DNA of 64,000 bases. It comes from Arthrobacter sp. M2012083 (GTDB taxonomy: Bacteria > Actinomycetota > Actinomycetes > Actinomycetales > Micrococcaceae). The DNA lies in assembly GCF_000281065.1 (NCBI RefSeq), contig NZ_AKKK01000027.1, positions 1-64,000 of the forward strand, read 5' to 3'. Under the pieces are notes generated by a model. The model saw only the letters and a program-made list of their open reading frames with translations, did not search any database and was not told the origin of the DNA. The translations under genes were made by a program, and so were the position numbers. Of the stretch, positions 26,299 through 34,593 are shown piece by piece; the first letter of the stretch is position 1; every line of letters begins with the position of its first letter.

Positions 26299-27137
26299 GC
26301 GCGGACTTCTCCAGGCTGTCGCTGAACAGCGCCACCACCAAGAAGTGGACGCTCGCTGAGGCTGTGGATGGTTGCGCCCGCGCCGGCATCCCCGCGATCG
26401 GACCGTGGCGTGACCGCGTGGCCGAGGCCGGACTGGATAAGGCAGCCAAGCTCATCAAGGACGCGGGCCTCCGGGTTTCCTCGCTGTGCCGCGGCGGCTT
26501 CCTCACGGCGGCTGACGCTGAAGGACAGGCCGCAGCCCTCGCCGACAACTTCGAGGCCATCCGCGAAGCAGTAGCACTGGACACCCAGGAGCTGTTCCTG
26601 GTGGTTGGTGGGCTCGCTCCGGGTGAGAAGGACGTCGTCGCTGCACGCCGGCGTGTGGCCGATCGTCTCGAAGAACTGGTCCCGTTCGCTTCCGAGAACG
26701 GTGTACGCCTGGTGCTGGAACCCCTGCACCCGATGTACGCCGCCGACCGTGCCCTCATCTCCACCCTTGGCCAGGCCCTCGATCTCGCCGCGCCCTTCGA
26801 CGCGAAGGCCGTGGGCGTGGCCGTCGATACCTTCCACGTCTGGTGGGATCCGGAACTGAAGGCGCAGATTGAACGTGCCGGCCGCGAGAACCGCATCGCC
26901 TCCTACCAGGTGTGCGACTTCAACCTGCCGATCGCTGCGGACGCGCTGTTGTCCCGCGGCATGATGGGCGACGGCGTCATCGACTTCGCGACCATCGGCA
27001 CCTGGGTCAGGGACGCTGGATATACAGGCGACATCGAAGTTGAAATCTTCAACCAGGAAATTTGGGACGCCGACGGCCACACCGTCCTGGAAACCATGAA
27101 GCAGCGCTACGAGGAGCTTGTCCTCCCGTTCGCGTAA
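26295..27137 (+). CDS. Sugar phosphate isomerase/epimerase family protein (second copy)
   Basis: The 280-residue TIM-barrel protein has family landmarks EAVDGCARAGIPAIGPWRDR, VRLVLEPLHPMYAADRALIS, VGVAVDTFHVWWDPELKAQI and GDIEVEIFNQEIWD. The Glu, Asp and His residues in these segments form the usual divalent metal site. Its ATG overlaps the DUF993 stop by four bases. It closes the operon and is followed by a strong hairpin. It is only distantly similar to the isomerase at 21832. Confidence 0.85.
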   Translation: MSADFSRLSLNSATTKKWTLAEAVDGCARAGIPAIGPWRDRVAEAGLDKAAKLIKDAGLRVSSLCRGGFLTAADAEGQAAALADNFEAIREAVALDTQELFLVVGGLAPGEKDVVAARRRVADRLEELVPFASENGVRLVLEPLHPMYAADRALISTLGQALDLAAPFDAKAVGVAVDTFHVWWDPELKAQIERAGRENRIASYQVCDFNLPIAADALLSRGMMGDGVIDFATIGTWVRDAGYTGDIEVEIFNQEIWDADGHTVLETMKQRYEELVLPFA

Positions 27138-27145
27138 CAACGTGC

Positions 27146-27179
27146 TCCTCCCGCGGATGCCCTAAGCTCCGCGGGAGGA
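27146..27179 (+). terminator. Hairpin after the Gfo/Idh-DUF993 operon
   Basis: TCCTCCCGCGGA pairs perfectly with TCCGCGGGAGGA across a ten-base loop, nine bases after the last stop codon. No T-tract follows directly; a separate TTTTTT lies about 50 bases later. Confidence 0.75.
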
Positions 27180-27460
27180 TCGCTCCACAAACCAGCGGGT
27201 TCCTGCCAAGGTCACGGCGGGGGCCCGCTTTTTTGGCACCACAGGTCTCCCTCCGGGCCGGTTATCCCGGCGGGGGTGCGGCCACCACCCACTTTGATTT
27301 CTAAATGAGCCGGACACGCCGCATTGCGGGTGTGTCGCGGCAGTCCCGGGGCCAAAGAAGGTGGTGACGGCGCACCCTCTTTGTGTCCGCCATGAGTCGT
27401 TCAGCGGGCAGGTGAGATAAGTGCTACACAGCTGAAACATTGCGTCGACGGGAGGAAACA
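27180..27460. other. Intergenic region without recognised gene
   Basis: The region carries a T6 tract after GGGCCCGC (about 27225-27236), which may be a second terminator, and otherwise G+C-rich sequence without a convincing ORF. Its end holds GGGAGGAAACA directly before an ATG at 27461, a good ribosome binding site discussed with the next entry. Confidence 0.5.
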
Positions 27461-27524
27461 ATGGCCACCTACGCTGGTTTCACCTGGACAAGGAAGTCCA
27501 CGAAACCACTGAAAGGACACCACC

Positions 27525-27698
27525 ATGATGCTCTTGAAGACTCTGAACTTTTTCCTCGACACCAGCAGCAGCCACAGCGGCCCGTCCGGCGAATCCAACC
27601 CCGAGCACTCCCCCGCCGTTGCAGCGGAGCACCTGACCTCCAGCGCCTGGGAGGGCTGGTGGGATGACGCCGATCAGGGCTTCCCAGCCGAAGCCTGA
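27525..27698 (+). CDS. Hypothetical small acidic protein, 57 residues
   Basis: The ORF starts with ATGATG behind AAAGGA and encodes MMLLKTLNFFLDTSSSHSGP near the start and the Trp/Asp-rich end WEGWWDDADQGFPAEA. Third codon positions are strongly G/C, supporting real coding. An overlapping frame begins at ATG 27461 behind an excellent GGAGG site but becomes Arg/Pro/Gln-rich and unnatural after about 30 codons (stop 27667). So either the 27461 start makes a short leader overlapping this gene, or a frameshift links them. No known family is recognised. Confidence 0.55.
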   Translation: MMLLKTLNFFLDTSSSHSGPSGESNPEHSPAVAAEHLTSSAWEGWWDDADQGFPAEA

Positions 27699-27758
27699 GT
27701 TATCGACCCGCTACGAGCCCGTCCCAAGACCACGCCGCACGGAGAAGACCGGCCGGAC

Positions 27759-27968
27759 TCATGAGGCTCGCGCAGCGAGCTGCACTTTGGCCTTCGGCAG
27801 GCCGATAAAGGTGACCGACCCGCCGTCGAGCCCCTTCAGTACCAACCGGATACTCCGCGAGCCCTCTTGGGGTTCGACGGAGTTGACTTGAAAAACCTCA
27901 CCGCTGATCCGGACGCTGTCGCCGTTCTTAATGGCTTTAAGCTTCTTGCTCCTTGCACCGGACGCCAT
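27759..27968 (-). CDS. Hypothetical small basic protein, 69 residues
   Basis: The start at 27968 follows GGAGG; another ATG lies 21 bases upstream. The protein begins with a basic stretch (SGARSKKLKAIKNGDSVRIS) and continues as a probable small beta-barrel (GEVFQVNSVEPQEGSRSIRL, VTFIGLPKAKVQLAA). This suggests a KOW/OB- or Sm-like fold, but that is an inference. It lies 20 bases downstream of the YihY gene on the same strand, so both are probably co-transcribed. Confidence 0.65.
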   Translation of the reverse strand: MASGARSKKLKAIKNGDSVRISGEVFQVNSVEPQEGSRSIRLVLKGLDGGSVTFIGLPKAKVQLAARAS

Positions 27969-27988
27969 GGCCGGATCCTCCATTGCCA

Positions 27989-29113
27989 CTACTTGTTCTT
28001 CCGGGAATCGTCATCGCGGGCATGGTTGCCGCGGGCGTCGTCCGCGGAGTCTTCCTTCCCATGGGTTTCGCGAAGTTCCTCACCGCGGCGTACTACTTCT
28101 TCTTCCTTTTCCTGCATCTTGTCGCTCTTCTTGGTATCGCGCGGCGGCAGCTGGATGCTTTCTTCGGCTTCAATGCCGCCCTGAAGTTGGCGTCCGCGTT
28201 CCATCTCGGCGTCGAACTCTGCGCCAAACAGTAGGGACATGTTCAGGATCCAGAGCCACAGCAACATGATGATGACGCCTGCCAGGGCGCCGTACGTCTT
28301 GTTGTAGTTGCTGAAATTTGCCACGTAGAAACCGAAACCGAGGGAGGCCAAAGCGAAAATTATCAGCGCGATGAACGAACCCATGCTCATCCACCGGAAC
28401 TTGGGCTGCTTCACGTTGGGCGTGAAGTAGTAGAGAACAGCGATGATCGCCACCACGATGAGGATGAGGACCGGCCACTTGGCGATGTTCCAAACGGTGA
28501 GGGCGGTCTCTGACAATCCGATAGCGCCTCCGATAGCCTCGGCCACCGGGCCGCTGAGGACCAGCATGGCTGCGGCGATCGCTGCACCCACCACGGCAAC
28601 GATAGTGACGGCGAGCATCGTGCCGCGCAGTTTGACGAAGCCGCGGCCCTCGTCCACTTCATACACCCGGTTCATGGCCCGGCTGAAAGCTGTGGTGTAG
28701 CCGGAGGCAGACCACAGCGCCACCAAAATACCGAAAACCAACGCTAGCCCTGCTGTGTTGGATTGCGCGAGTTCCTCGATCGGCTGGCGCATGGCGTCAA
28801 CGCCCGGCCCCGGTGCGAACTGCTGGACTATGTCCAGCAGCGCCGATGTGGTGCGTCCGGCGTCGCCAAAGATGCCAATCAGCGAAACCAAGGCCAGGAG
28901 CGCGGGAAACAGCGAGAGGACTGCGTAGTAGGTCAGACCTGCCGCCGCATCCGGACACTGATCCTTGGTGAACTCCTGCAACGTCCGCTTGGCAACGTAC
29001 TTCCACGTGGGCTTGACCAGGTCGTTGGGACTGTCCGGCTTGCGTGAGTCCTCAGGAGAAGGAGCACTCTGCGCTTTGGCCGTGCTGGTGTGGGCTGAGT
29101 CTTTTGTAGTCAT
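27989..29113 (-). CDS. YihY/BrkB-family inner membrane protein
   Basis: The 374-residue protein has the YihY layout: FTKDQCPDAAAGLTYYAVLS near residue 50, about six membrane helices, SASGYTTAFSRAMNRVYEVD and the C-terminal loop MLLWLWILNMSLLFGAEFDA. The C-terminal 70 residues are highly charged and cytoplasmic. The family was once annotated as RNase BN, which is incorrect; its actual role is unknown, with envelope or transport functions proposed. It stands before a small basic ORF. Confidence 0.9.
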   Translation of the reverse strand: MTTKDSAHTSTAKAQSAPSPEDSRKPDSPNDLVKPTWKYVAKRTLQEFTKDQCPDAAAGLTYYAVLSLFPALLALVSLIGIFGDAGRTTSALLDIVQQFAPGPGVDAMRQPIEELAQSNTAGLALVFGILVALWSASGYTTAFSRAMNRVYEVDEGRGFVKLRGTMLAVTIVAVVGAAIAAAMLVLSGPVAEAIGGAIGLSETALTVWNIAKWPVLILIVVAIIAVLYYFTPNVKQPKFRWMSMGSFIALIIFALASLGFGFYVANFSNYNKTYGALAGVIIMLLWLWILNMSLLFGAEFDAEMERGRQLQGGIEAEESIQLPPRDTKKSDKMQEKEEEVVRRGEELRETHGKEDSADDARGNHARDDDSRKNK

Positions 29114-29262
29114 GGGGCACTCGTCCGTGGGTAGTTTGCGCGAACAACTGACCCTTCAATAGTAAGCATGCTGATGAATACAACGGAAGCACCCACGCCG
29201 GTTAATCCCCCACGATTAAGACCCGCGACCCCGGAAGGGTATCGCGGAACCCACCGGGAAGA

Positions 29263-30468
29263 CTAGGCCAGCTTGCTCGCCAGCAGGAACTCGAACGGCG
29301 ACTCGATCACCGACCGGATCACTTGGCCGGCAGCGCCGAGGAGCGTCCCGGAATGCTCGAGGTTGGAAACCGTCAGGTTGCTTGGATCCAGCAAACCCGG
29401 CGCGTAGTGATCCAAACTGCTGAGCAGCGCCGGCCTGAGCCATTCCGCCAGGACGGCAAAGTGCCCACCGAGGACTACGGCTTCAATATCCATCAACCTG
29501 GCCGACGAGGCGAGCGCAACACCCAAGTACCTCCCGGCGTCGTGAACTGCCTGGGTGGCTTGCGGCTCCCGGGCAGCCAAGGCCGCCAGCAGCAGCTCCG
29601 TGCGCCCTCCCAGCGATCCCTCGGGGATACCTGCGGCCTCGAAAATGGCTTCCTGGCCGGCGAAGGTTTCCAAGCACCCCGCGCCGCCGCAGGAACACGC
29701 CGGCCCGTCGGGGTGGACAACGATGTGGCCAAGTTCGCCGGCTGATCCGCCAGGTCCGGTGTAAAGTTCCGAGCCGATGATGACGCCCCCACCAACACCC
29801 ACTTCCCCTGAAACATAGAGGAAGTCCGACTGACCCGCGCCATACCAAAGCTCTCCGAGTGCTGCACTGTTGGCCTCGTTGGACAACCTGACGCCAAGCG
29901 GTGCGCCTTCCAGCAGATTCTGCGGATTCAGCGCTTCGTGCTCCCAGTGCAGGTTGGGAGCGGACAACACAAGGTTGCGCTGCTCATCCACCAAGCCCGG
30001 AACCGCCAATCCGCCACCGAGGATCGAGATGTCCGCAGCGGCCGCGGCGGCTATTGCTTCGGCCGCCAGGCCACCCAAGCGTTCCATGACCTTTTCAGGG
30101 GCCAGGCCCCGGTTTCGCGATTCAACGGTGGAATGGAAGCGGAGGTTTCCTCCCAGGTCCACGAGGCCAGCGGCCAGGTAGTCCACGTTGATCTCCATGC
30201 CCACTACGCCACGGCGGGCGCTGAGTTCCAGGCCTTGGCCTGGCCGCCCGCGCTCTCCGTCGCGGTAAAGGCCCACTTCCGAGACCAGCCCGGATTCCAC
30301 GAGGTCGGCAACCAGGCTTGAAACCGCCGCTTTGGTCAGTCCGGTTCCGGCAGCCAACTGCGCGCGGCTGGGCTTGGCATCTCCGGTCCGCGCGATGGAG
30401 TCCATGACCAACGAAAGATTTCGACGGCGGACGTCACCTACGCGTCCGGGCGCGTTTTGCTCATTCAC
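29263..30468 (-). CDS. ROK-family transcriptional regulator of xylose genes (XylR-type)
   Basis: The protein combines an N-terminal winged HTH (SRAQLAAGTGLTKAAVSSLV) with a ROK sugar-binding domain (VGVGGGVIIGSELYTGPGGS; zinc motif CSCGGAGCLE). Divergence from xylA identifies it as the probable xylose repressor. I place the start at GTG 30468 behind GGAGG (401 residues). An ATG at 30522 would add 18 residues and cannot be excluded. A palindromic site lies between it and xylA. Confidence 0.88.
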   Translation of the reverse strand: MNEQNAPGRVGDVRRRNLSLVMDSIARTGDAKPSRAQLAAGTGLTKAAVSSLVADLVESGLVSEVGLYRDGERGRPGQGLELSARRGVVGMEINVDYLAAGLVDLGGNLRFHSTVESRNRGLAPEKVMERLGGLAAEAIAAAAAADISILGGGLAVPGLVDEQRNLVLSAPNLHWEHEALNPQNLLEGAPLGVRLSNEANSAALGELWYGAGQSDFLYVSGEVGVGGGVIIGSELYTGPGGSAGELGHIVVHPDGPACSCGGAGCLETFAGQEAIFEAAGIPEGSLGGRTELLLAALAAREPQATQAVHDAGRYLGVALASSARLMDIEAVVLGGHFAVLAEWLRPALLSSLDHYAPGLLDPSNLTVSNLEHSGTLLGAAGQVIRSVIESPFEFLLASKLA

Positions 30469-30540
30469 TGGCGTGGAACCTCCCTGCAGCTTCGAAGAAT
30501 TTTTCCGGCTTCCATTGACCATGATCCATCATCCCCCATA

Positions 30541-30559
30541 TAGTTCAGATTGAAAACTA
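30541..30559. promoter_or_regulatory. Candidate XylR (ROK) operator
   Basis: TAGTTCAGATTGAAAACTA carries TAGTT/AACTA inverted ends separated by nine bases and sits in an AT-rich island in the divergent xylR-xylA region. It resembles known XylR boxes with TTAGTTT-type half-sites. Confidence 0.65.
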
Positions 30560-30611
30560 ATTGGAATGCAGTTCTTGCAGTTCATCCCCAGTGCTTTGCA
30601 AAGGAGCAAAA

Positions 30612-31799
30612 ATGACCCCGCAGCCCACCCCGCAGGACCGCTTCACCTTTGGCCTTTGGACCGTTGGTTGGACTGGCGCCGATCCCTTTGGCGTAGCTAC
30701 TCGCCCGGCACTGGACCCGGTGGAGGCAGTCCACAAGCTCAGCGAGCTCGGCGCTTACGGCATCACGTTCCACGACAATGACTTGGTTCCGTTCGACGCC
30801 TCAGCATCCGAGCGGGACCTCATCCTGAAGAACTTCAAGGCAGCCTTGGCAGAAACCGGCCTGAAGACGCCCATGGTCACCACCAACCTCTTCAGCCACC
30901 CGGTGTTCAAGGACGGCGGATTCACCTCGAACGACCGCTCCATTCGCCGCTTTGCCCTGAGCAAGATCCTCCGGAACATTGACCTTGCCGCGGAACTGGG
31001 CGCCGAAACCTTCGTGATGTGGGGCGGGCGCGAAGGCAGCGAGTACGACGGATCCAAGGACCTTTCGGCAGCGCTGGACCGCATGAAGGAAGGCGTGGAC
31101 ACGGCAGCCGGTTACATCAAGGAGAAGGGTTACGGCCTTCGAATTGCCTTGGAGCCCAAGCCGAACGAACCCCGCGGTGACATCTTCCTGCCGACAGTCG
31201 GCCATGGACTGGCATTCATCGCGCAGTTGGAACACGGCGACATCGTGGGCCTTAACCCGGAGACGGGCCACGAGCAGATGGCAGGACTGAACTTCACCCA
31301 TGGCATCGCCCAGGCACTGTGGGCCGGAAAGCTCTTCCACATCGACCTCAATGGCCAGCGTGGAATTAAGTACGATCAGGACCTCGTCTTCGGCCACGGC
31401 GATCTCACCAGCGCTTTCTTCACCGTGGACCTCCTGGAGAACGGCTTCCCCAACGGTGGTCCGAAGTACGACGGTCCGCGCCACTTCGACTACAAGCCGT
31501 CACGCACCGATGGCTACGACGGCGTGTGGGAATCAGCCAAGTCCAACATGTCCATGTACCTCCTGCTGAAGGAACGCGCCCTGGCCTTCCGCGCGGACCC
31601 GGACGTCCAGGAAGCACTCGCCACGTCGGGTGTCTTTGAACTGGGCGAGTCAACGCTGAACGACGGAGAGACCACAGCGGACCTGCTGGCTGACGCCAGC
31701 GCCTTCGACACGTTCGACGCCGATAAGGCCGCCGAGCGCTCGTTCGCCTTCGTCCGCCTCAACCAGCTGGCCATCGAGCACCTGCTCGGCGCGCGCTAG
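30612..31799 (+). CDS. xylA: Xylose isomerase
   Basis: The 395-residue enzyme is of the shorter actinobacterial class. Catalytic-site segments are visible: [13 protein letters not shown] with the active His, [34 protein letters not shown] with metal-binding Glu, and [14 protein letters not shown]. It converts D-xylose to D-xylulose. The start at 30612 is fixed by AAGGAGCAAAA; the longer frame from 30561 runs into the promoter. It is followed by xylB after a strong hairpin. Confidence 0.97.
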   Translation: MTPQPTPQDRFTFGLWTVGWTGADPFGVATRPALDPVEAVHKLSELGAYGITFHDNDLVPFDASASERDLILKNFKAALAETGLKTPMVTTNLFSHPVFKDGGFTSNDRSIRRFALSKILRNIDLAAELGAETFVMWGGREGSEYDGSKDLSAALDRMKEGVDTAAGYIKEKGYGLRIALEPKPNEPRGDIFLPTVGHGLAFIAQLEHGDIVGLNPETGHEQMAGLNFTHGIAQALWAGKLFHIDLNGQRGIKYDQDLVFGHGDLTSAFFTVDLLENGFPNGGPKYDGPRHFDYKPSRTDGYDGVWESAKSNMSMYLLLKERALAFRADPDVQEALATSGVFELGESTLNDGETTADLLADASAFDTFDADKAAERSFAFVRLNQLAIEHLLGAR

Positions 31800-31822
31800 G
31801 TTACTCCCACCCCACCGTCATC

Positions 31823-31880
31823 CCGCCGCCGGGCTCCCCAAGGGCTCTCTTTACAAGGTTTCCTTGCCGCCCGGCGGCGG
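31823..31880 (+). other. Intercistronic hairpin between xylA and xylB
   Basis: CCGCCGCCGGG (31823-31833) pairs perfectly with CCCGGCGGCGG (31870-31880), and CAAGG/CCTTG extend pairing inside the loop. There is no T-tract. It probably acts as an attenuator or 3' stabiliser giving more xylA than xylB mRNA. Confidence 0.75.
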
Positions 31881-31901
31881 TCCCCAAAAAGGAATGAACG
31901 C

Positions 31902-33332
31902 ATGCCTCTCGTAGCCGGGATCGACAGCTCCACCCAGTCCTGCAAAGTGGTCATCCGGGATTCAGCCACTGGCGCTTTGCTACGTCAAGGGCGGGCCCCC
32001 CATCCGGAGGGCACCGAAGTTCACCCGGACCATTGGTGGTCAGCCCTCCAGGAAGCAATCGCACAGGCAGGCGGTTTGGATGACGTCGAGGCTGTGTCTA
32101 TCGGCGGTCAGCAACACGGCATGGTGTGCCTTGATGAATCCGGGGACGTTATCCGGCCGGCTTTGTTGTGGAATGACACCCGCTCGGCCCCGGACGCGGA
32201 AGAACTGATCCTCGACGCAGGTGATGGCGATGCCGCAGCCGGAGCGTCCTACTGGGCATCGCGCACCGGAACTGTGCCAGTGGCATCGTTGACGGCCACT
32301 AAGCTCCGATGGTTGGCGCGGAACGAACCCGCTAGCGCCCAACGGACAGCTGCGGTCTGCTTGCCCCACGATTGGCTGTCCTGGCGATTGGCCGGACACG
32401 GGCCCGGAAGTGGGCCGGCCGCCCTGGATCTCCTCCGCACAGACCGTTCGGATGCTTCCGGCACGGGCTACTTCTCTGCCAGCAGCGGCGAATACCTTCC
32501 AGAGGTCCTCAACAAAACGCTCGGCCACGTTCCTGTGCTGCCTGGTGTCGCCGGGCCGTTGGAAGCTGTGGGAAAGACACCTGGAGGGGCACTGATCGGG
32601 CCGGGTGCAGGCGACAATGCGGCAGCAGGTCTGGGCGTGAGTGCGAGCGTCGGAGACGTAGTGATTTCGATCGGAACATCGGGGACAGTCTTCGCGGTTT
32701 CAGATGTCCCGGCGTTTGATGCAAGCGGACTCGTGGCGGGCTTCGCGGACGCTACAGGCAACTATCTGCCGCTGGCGTGCACGCTCAATGCGACGAGGAT
32801 CTTCGATGCCACAGCTGCACTACTGGGCGTCACCCTGCCGGAACTGGGCGACCTGGCACTTTCCGCTCCGGACGGCGCCGAAGGGCTGACCCTCGTCCCG
32901 TATTTCGAGGGCGAACGGACCCCTAATTTGCCGGAAGCCACCGGCTCCCTCCACGGCATCACCGTTTCCAATTACACTCCCGCCAACATGGCACGGGCCG
33001 CAGTGGAAGGCGTGCTGTGTTCGCTGGCCGACGGGCTGGCCGCGCTGCAGGCACAGGGCGTCTCAGCCCAGCGCATCATCCTGGTGGGCGGCGGTGCACA
33101 ATCGGCTGCGGTCCAGCAGATCGCCGCCGCAGCCTTCGCTTTGCCCGTATTCGTGCCCGAACCCGGAGAGTACGTGGCGGACGGCGCAGCCCGGCAAGCT
33201 GCAGGCGTCCTGACAGGCAACTTGCCGGAATGGCCACTCGAGGGAATAGAGGTTGTTCACGAAAATACCGCCGGGAGTCCCGAATTTCTGACGAGGTACC
33301 GCCATTACGCTGCCAAGGTGGCCGAAGGCTGA
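31902..33332 (+). CDS. xylB: Xylulokinase
   Basis: The 476-residue FGGY kinase starts with the phosphate-binding segment [19 protein letters not shown] and contains [61 protein letters not shown] and the C-terminal [20 protein letters not shown]. It phosphorylates D-xylulose to xylulose 5-phosphate for the pentose phosphate pathway. It follows xylA and carries its own AAGGA ribosome binding site. Confidence 0.95.
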   Translation: MPLVAGIDSSTQSCKVVIRDSATGALLRQGRAPHPEGTEVHPDHWWSALQEAIAQAGGLDDVEAVSIGGQQHGMVCLDESGDVIRPALLWNDTRSAPDAEELILDAGDGDAAAGASYWASRTGTVPVASLTATKLRWLARNEPASAQRTAAVCLPHDWLSWRLAGHGPGSGPAALDLLRTDRSDASGTGYFSASSGEYLPEVLNKTLGHVPVLPGVAGPLEAVGKTPGGALIGPGAGDNAAAGLGVSASVGDVVISIGTSGTVFAVSDVPAFDASGLVAGFADATGNYLPLACTLNATRIFDATAALLGVTLPELGDLALSAPDGAEGLTLVPYFEGERTPNLPEATGSLHGITVSNYTPANMARAAVEGVLCSLADGLAALQAQGVSAQRIILVGGGAQSAAVQQIAAAAFALPVFVPEPGEYVADGAARQAAGVLTGNLPEWPLEGIEVVHENTAGSPEFLTRYRHYAAKVAEG

Positions 33333-33350
33333 TCGACGTCGCGCGTGCTC

Positions 33351-33362
33351 TATCGTGACAGG
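33351..33362 (+). promoter_or_regulatory. Candidate leaderless -10 element of the LacI gene
   Basis: TATCGT at 33351-33356 is followed by six bases and GTG at 33363. No ribosome binding site precedes this start. Confidence 0.45.
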
Positions 33363-34385
33363 GTGAGCACTGAAGAATCCGCACCGCCCCGGCCTCCCGT
33401 CATGGAGGACGTTGCCCGAGTGGCAGGTGTCTCCCACCAGACCGTCTCCCGGGTATTGAACAACCACCCCAACGTGAGCTCCAAGACCCGCGAGCGAGTG
33501 GAAAAGGCCATCACTGAGCTAGGCTATCGCCGGAACACCGCCGCGCGAAGCCTGGTCACACGACGGTCCCAGACCATTGGCGTACTTGGCAGCGAAATGG
33601 CGCAGTACGGGCCGTCGCACACGCTCCTCGGAGTCCAGCAGGCGGCCAGGGAGGCGGGCTATTTCGTCAGCGTCGCGGGCCTGCGGGAAGTGACGCCGGA
33701 GACCATTAGGGACGCCATGGCGCACTTCATGGATCAGGGCGTCGACGGCGTCGTGGTAACGGTGCCCCACCCGGGGACCTTTGACGTCCTCAAAGACATC
33801 ACTGCCCAAGTCCCCTTGGTTGCAGTCGGTTCCATCGGTGACGAGCACCTTGCAGGCGCCACAGTGGACCAGCGGCAGGGTGCGCGACTCGCCGTCGAGC
33901 ATCTGTTGGAACTGGGGCACCAACGGATTGGACACTTATCCGGGCCCTCCGATTGGATTGACGCCGCTGCCCGTATAGAGGGTTGGCGGGATGCCCTGAC
34001 AGAGGCGGGAATTGAACCCGTGACGCTCATCGAGGGCGACTGGAGCGCCGAATGCGGTTACCGCGAAGGCTTGAAAATCGCCGCCGACCGCTCCTTGTCG
34101 GCCTTGTTCGTCGCAAATGACCAGATGGCCCTCGGTGTTCTCCGGGCCTTTAACGAACTGGGTGTCCGGGTACCGGAGGACATCAGCGTAGTGGGCTTCG
34201 ACGACCAACCGGAGTCGGCATACTTCATACCGCCGTTGACCACCGTGGCGCAGGACTTCGAGGAGCTCGGCCAACGCTGCATCGGCTTACTGCTGGACCG
34301 GTTGGAGAGCGGCACTACCGGCACGCCCGCGACGGTGGAGCCCCGACTGGTTGTCCGCTCCACCACGGCTCCCGCCTCCAATTAG
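33363..34385 (+). CDS. LacI-family regulator, probable arabinose repressor
   Basis: The 340-residue protein has the LacI HTH (MEDVARVAGVSHQTVSRVLN, NHPNVSSKTRERVEKAITEL) and a full effector domain (TIGVLGSEMAQYGPSHTLLG; PEDISVVGFDDQPESAYFIP). I use GTG 33363 (VSTEESAP) as start; GTG 33345 would add six residues. It lies between xylB and araB, on the same strand, and a LacI-type operator overlaps the araB promoter, so control of the arabinose operon is the best inference. Confidence 0.9.
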   Translation: MSTEESAPPRPPVMEDVARVAGVSHQTVSRVLNNHPNVSSKTRERVEKAITELGYRRNTAARSLVTRRSQTIGVLGSEMAQYGPSHTLLGVQQAAREAGYFVSVAGLREVTPETIRDAMAHFMDQGVDGVVVTVPHPGTFDVLKDITAQVPLVAVGSIGDEHLAGATVDQRQGARLAVEHLLELGHQRIGHLSGPSDWIDAAARIEGWRDALTEAGIEPVTLIEGDWSAECGYREGLKIAADRSLSALFVANDQMALGVLRAFNELGVRVPEDISVVGFDDQPESAYFIPPLTTVAQDFEELGQRCIGLLLDRLESGTTGTPATVEPRLVVRSTTAPASN

Positions 34386-34430
34386 GCAGCAGCACAGGTC
34401 GTTCTGATCGCTCAGAACGACCTGTGCTGC
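34386..34430 (+). terminator. Large perfect hairpin after the LacI gene
   Basis: GCAGCAGCACAGGTCGTTCT pairs with AGAACGACCTGTGCTGC and three further bases across a short loop, giving a stem of about 20 bp right after the TAG. No clear T-tract follows. It insulates the araB promoter. Confidence 0.8.
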
Positions 34431-34493
34431 TACCGACTTGGGTGCGCCTGCGACCGATCCCCGGCGTGAGCACCTGTTCCACATGGTCTCCTC

Positions 34494-34521
34494 TTGACAT
34501 CAATGTTGTGAGCGCTAACAA
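34494..34521 (+). promoter_or_regulatory. araB promoter with overlapping LacI-type operator
   Basis: TTGACA (34494-34499) and TAACAA (34516-34521) are spaced by 16 bases. TTGTGAGCGCTAACAA (34506-34521) is a near-palindrome around AGCGCT and covers the -10 region, so repressor binding would block the polymerase. Confidence 0.82.
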
Positions 34522-34593
34522 TTGCATCAGACCTTCTTCACTTTTCCACCCCGACCCCCGGCAATGAGGCCTTGGCCAGCCGGATGGAGACCC

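Noticed and set aside
31800..31901. True terminator separating xylA and xylB into two transcripts
   Set aside because: The stem is strong but no T-tract follows and xylB has no visible promoter; attenuation or mRNA stabilisation fits better.
34386..34430. Inverted repeat as insertion-sequence end
   Set aside because: No transposase or second repeat is near; position right after a stop codon fits a terminator.
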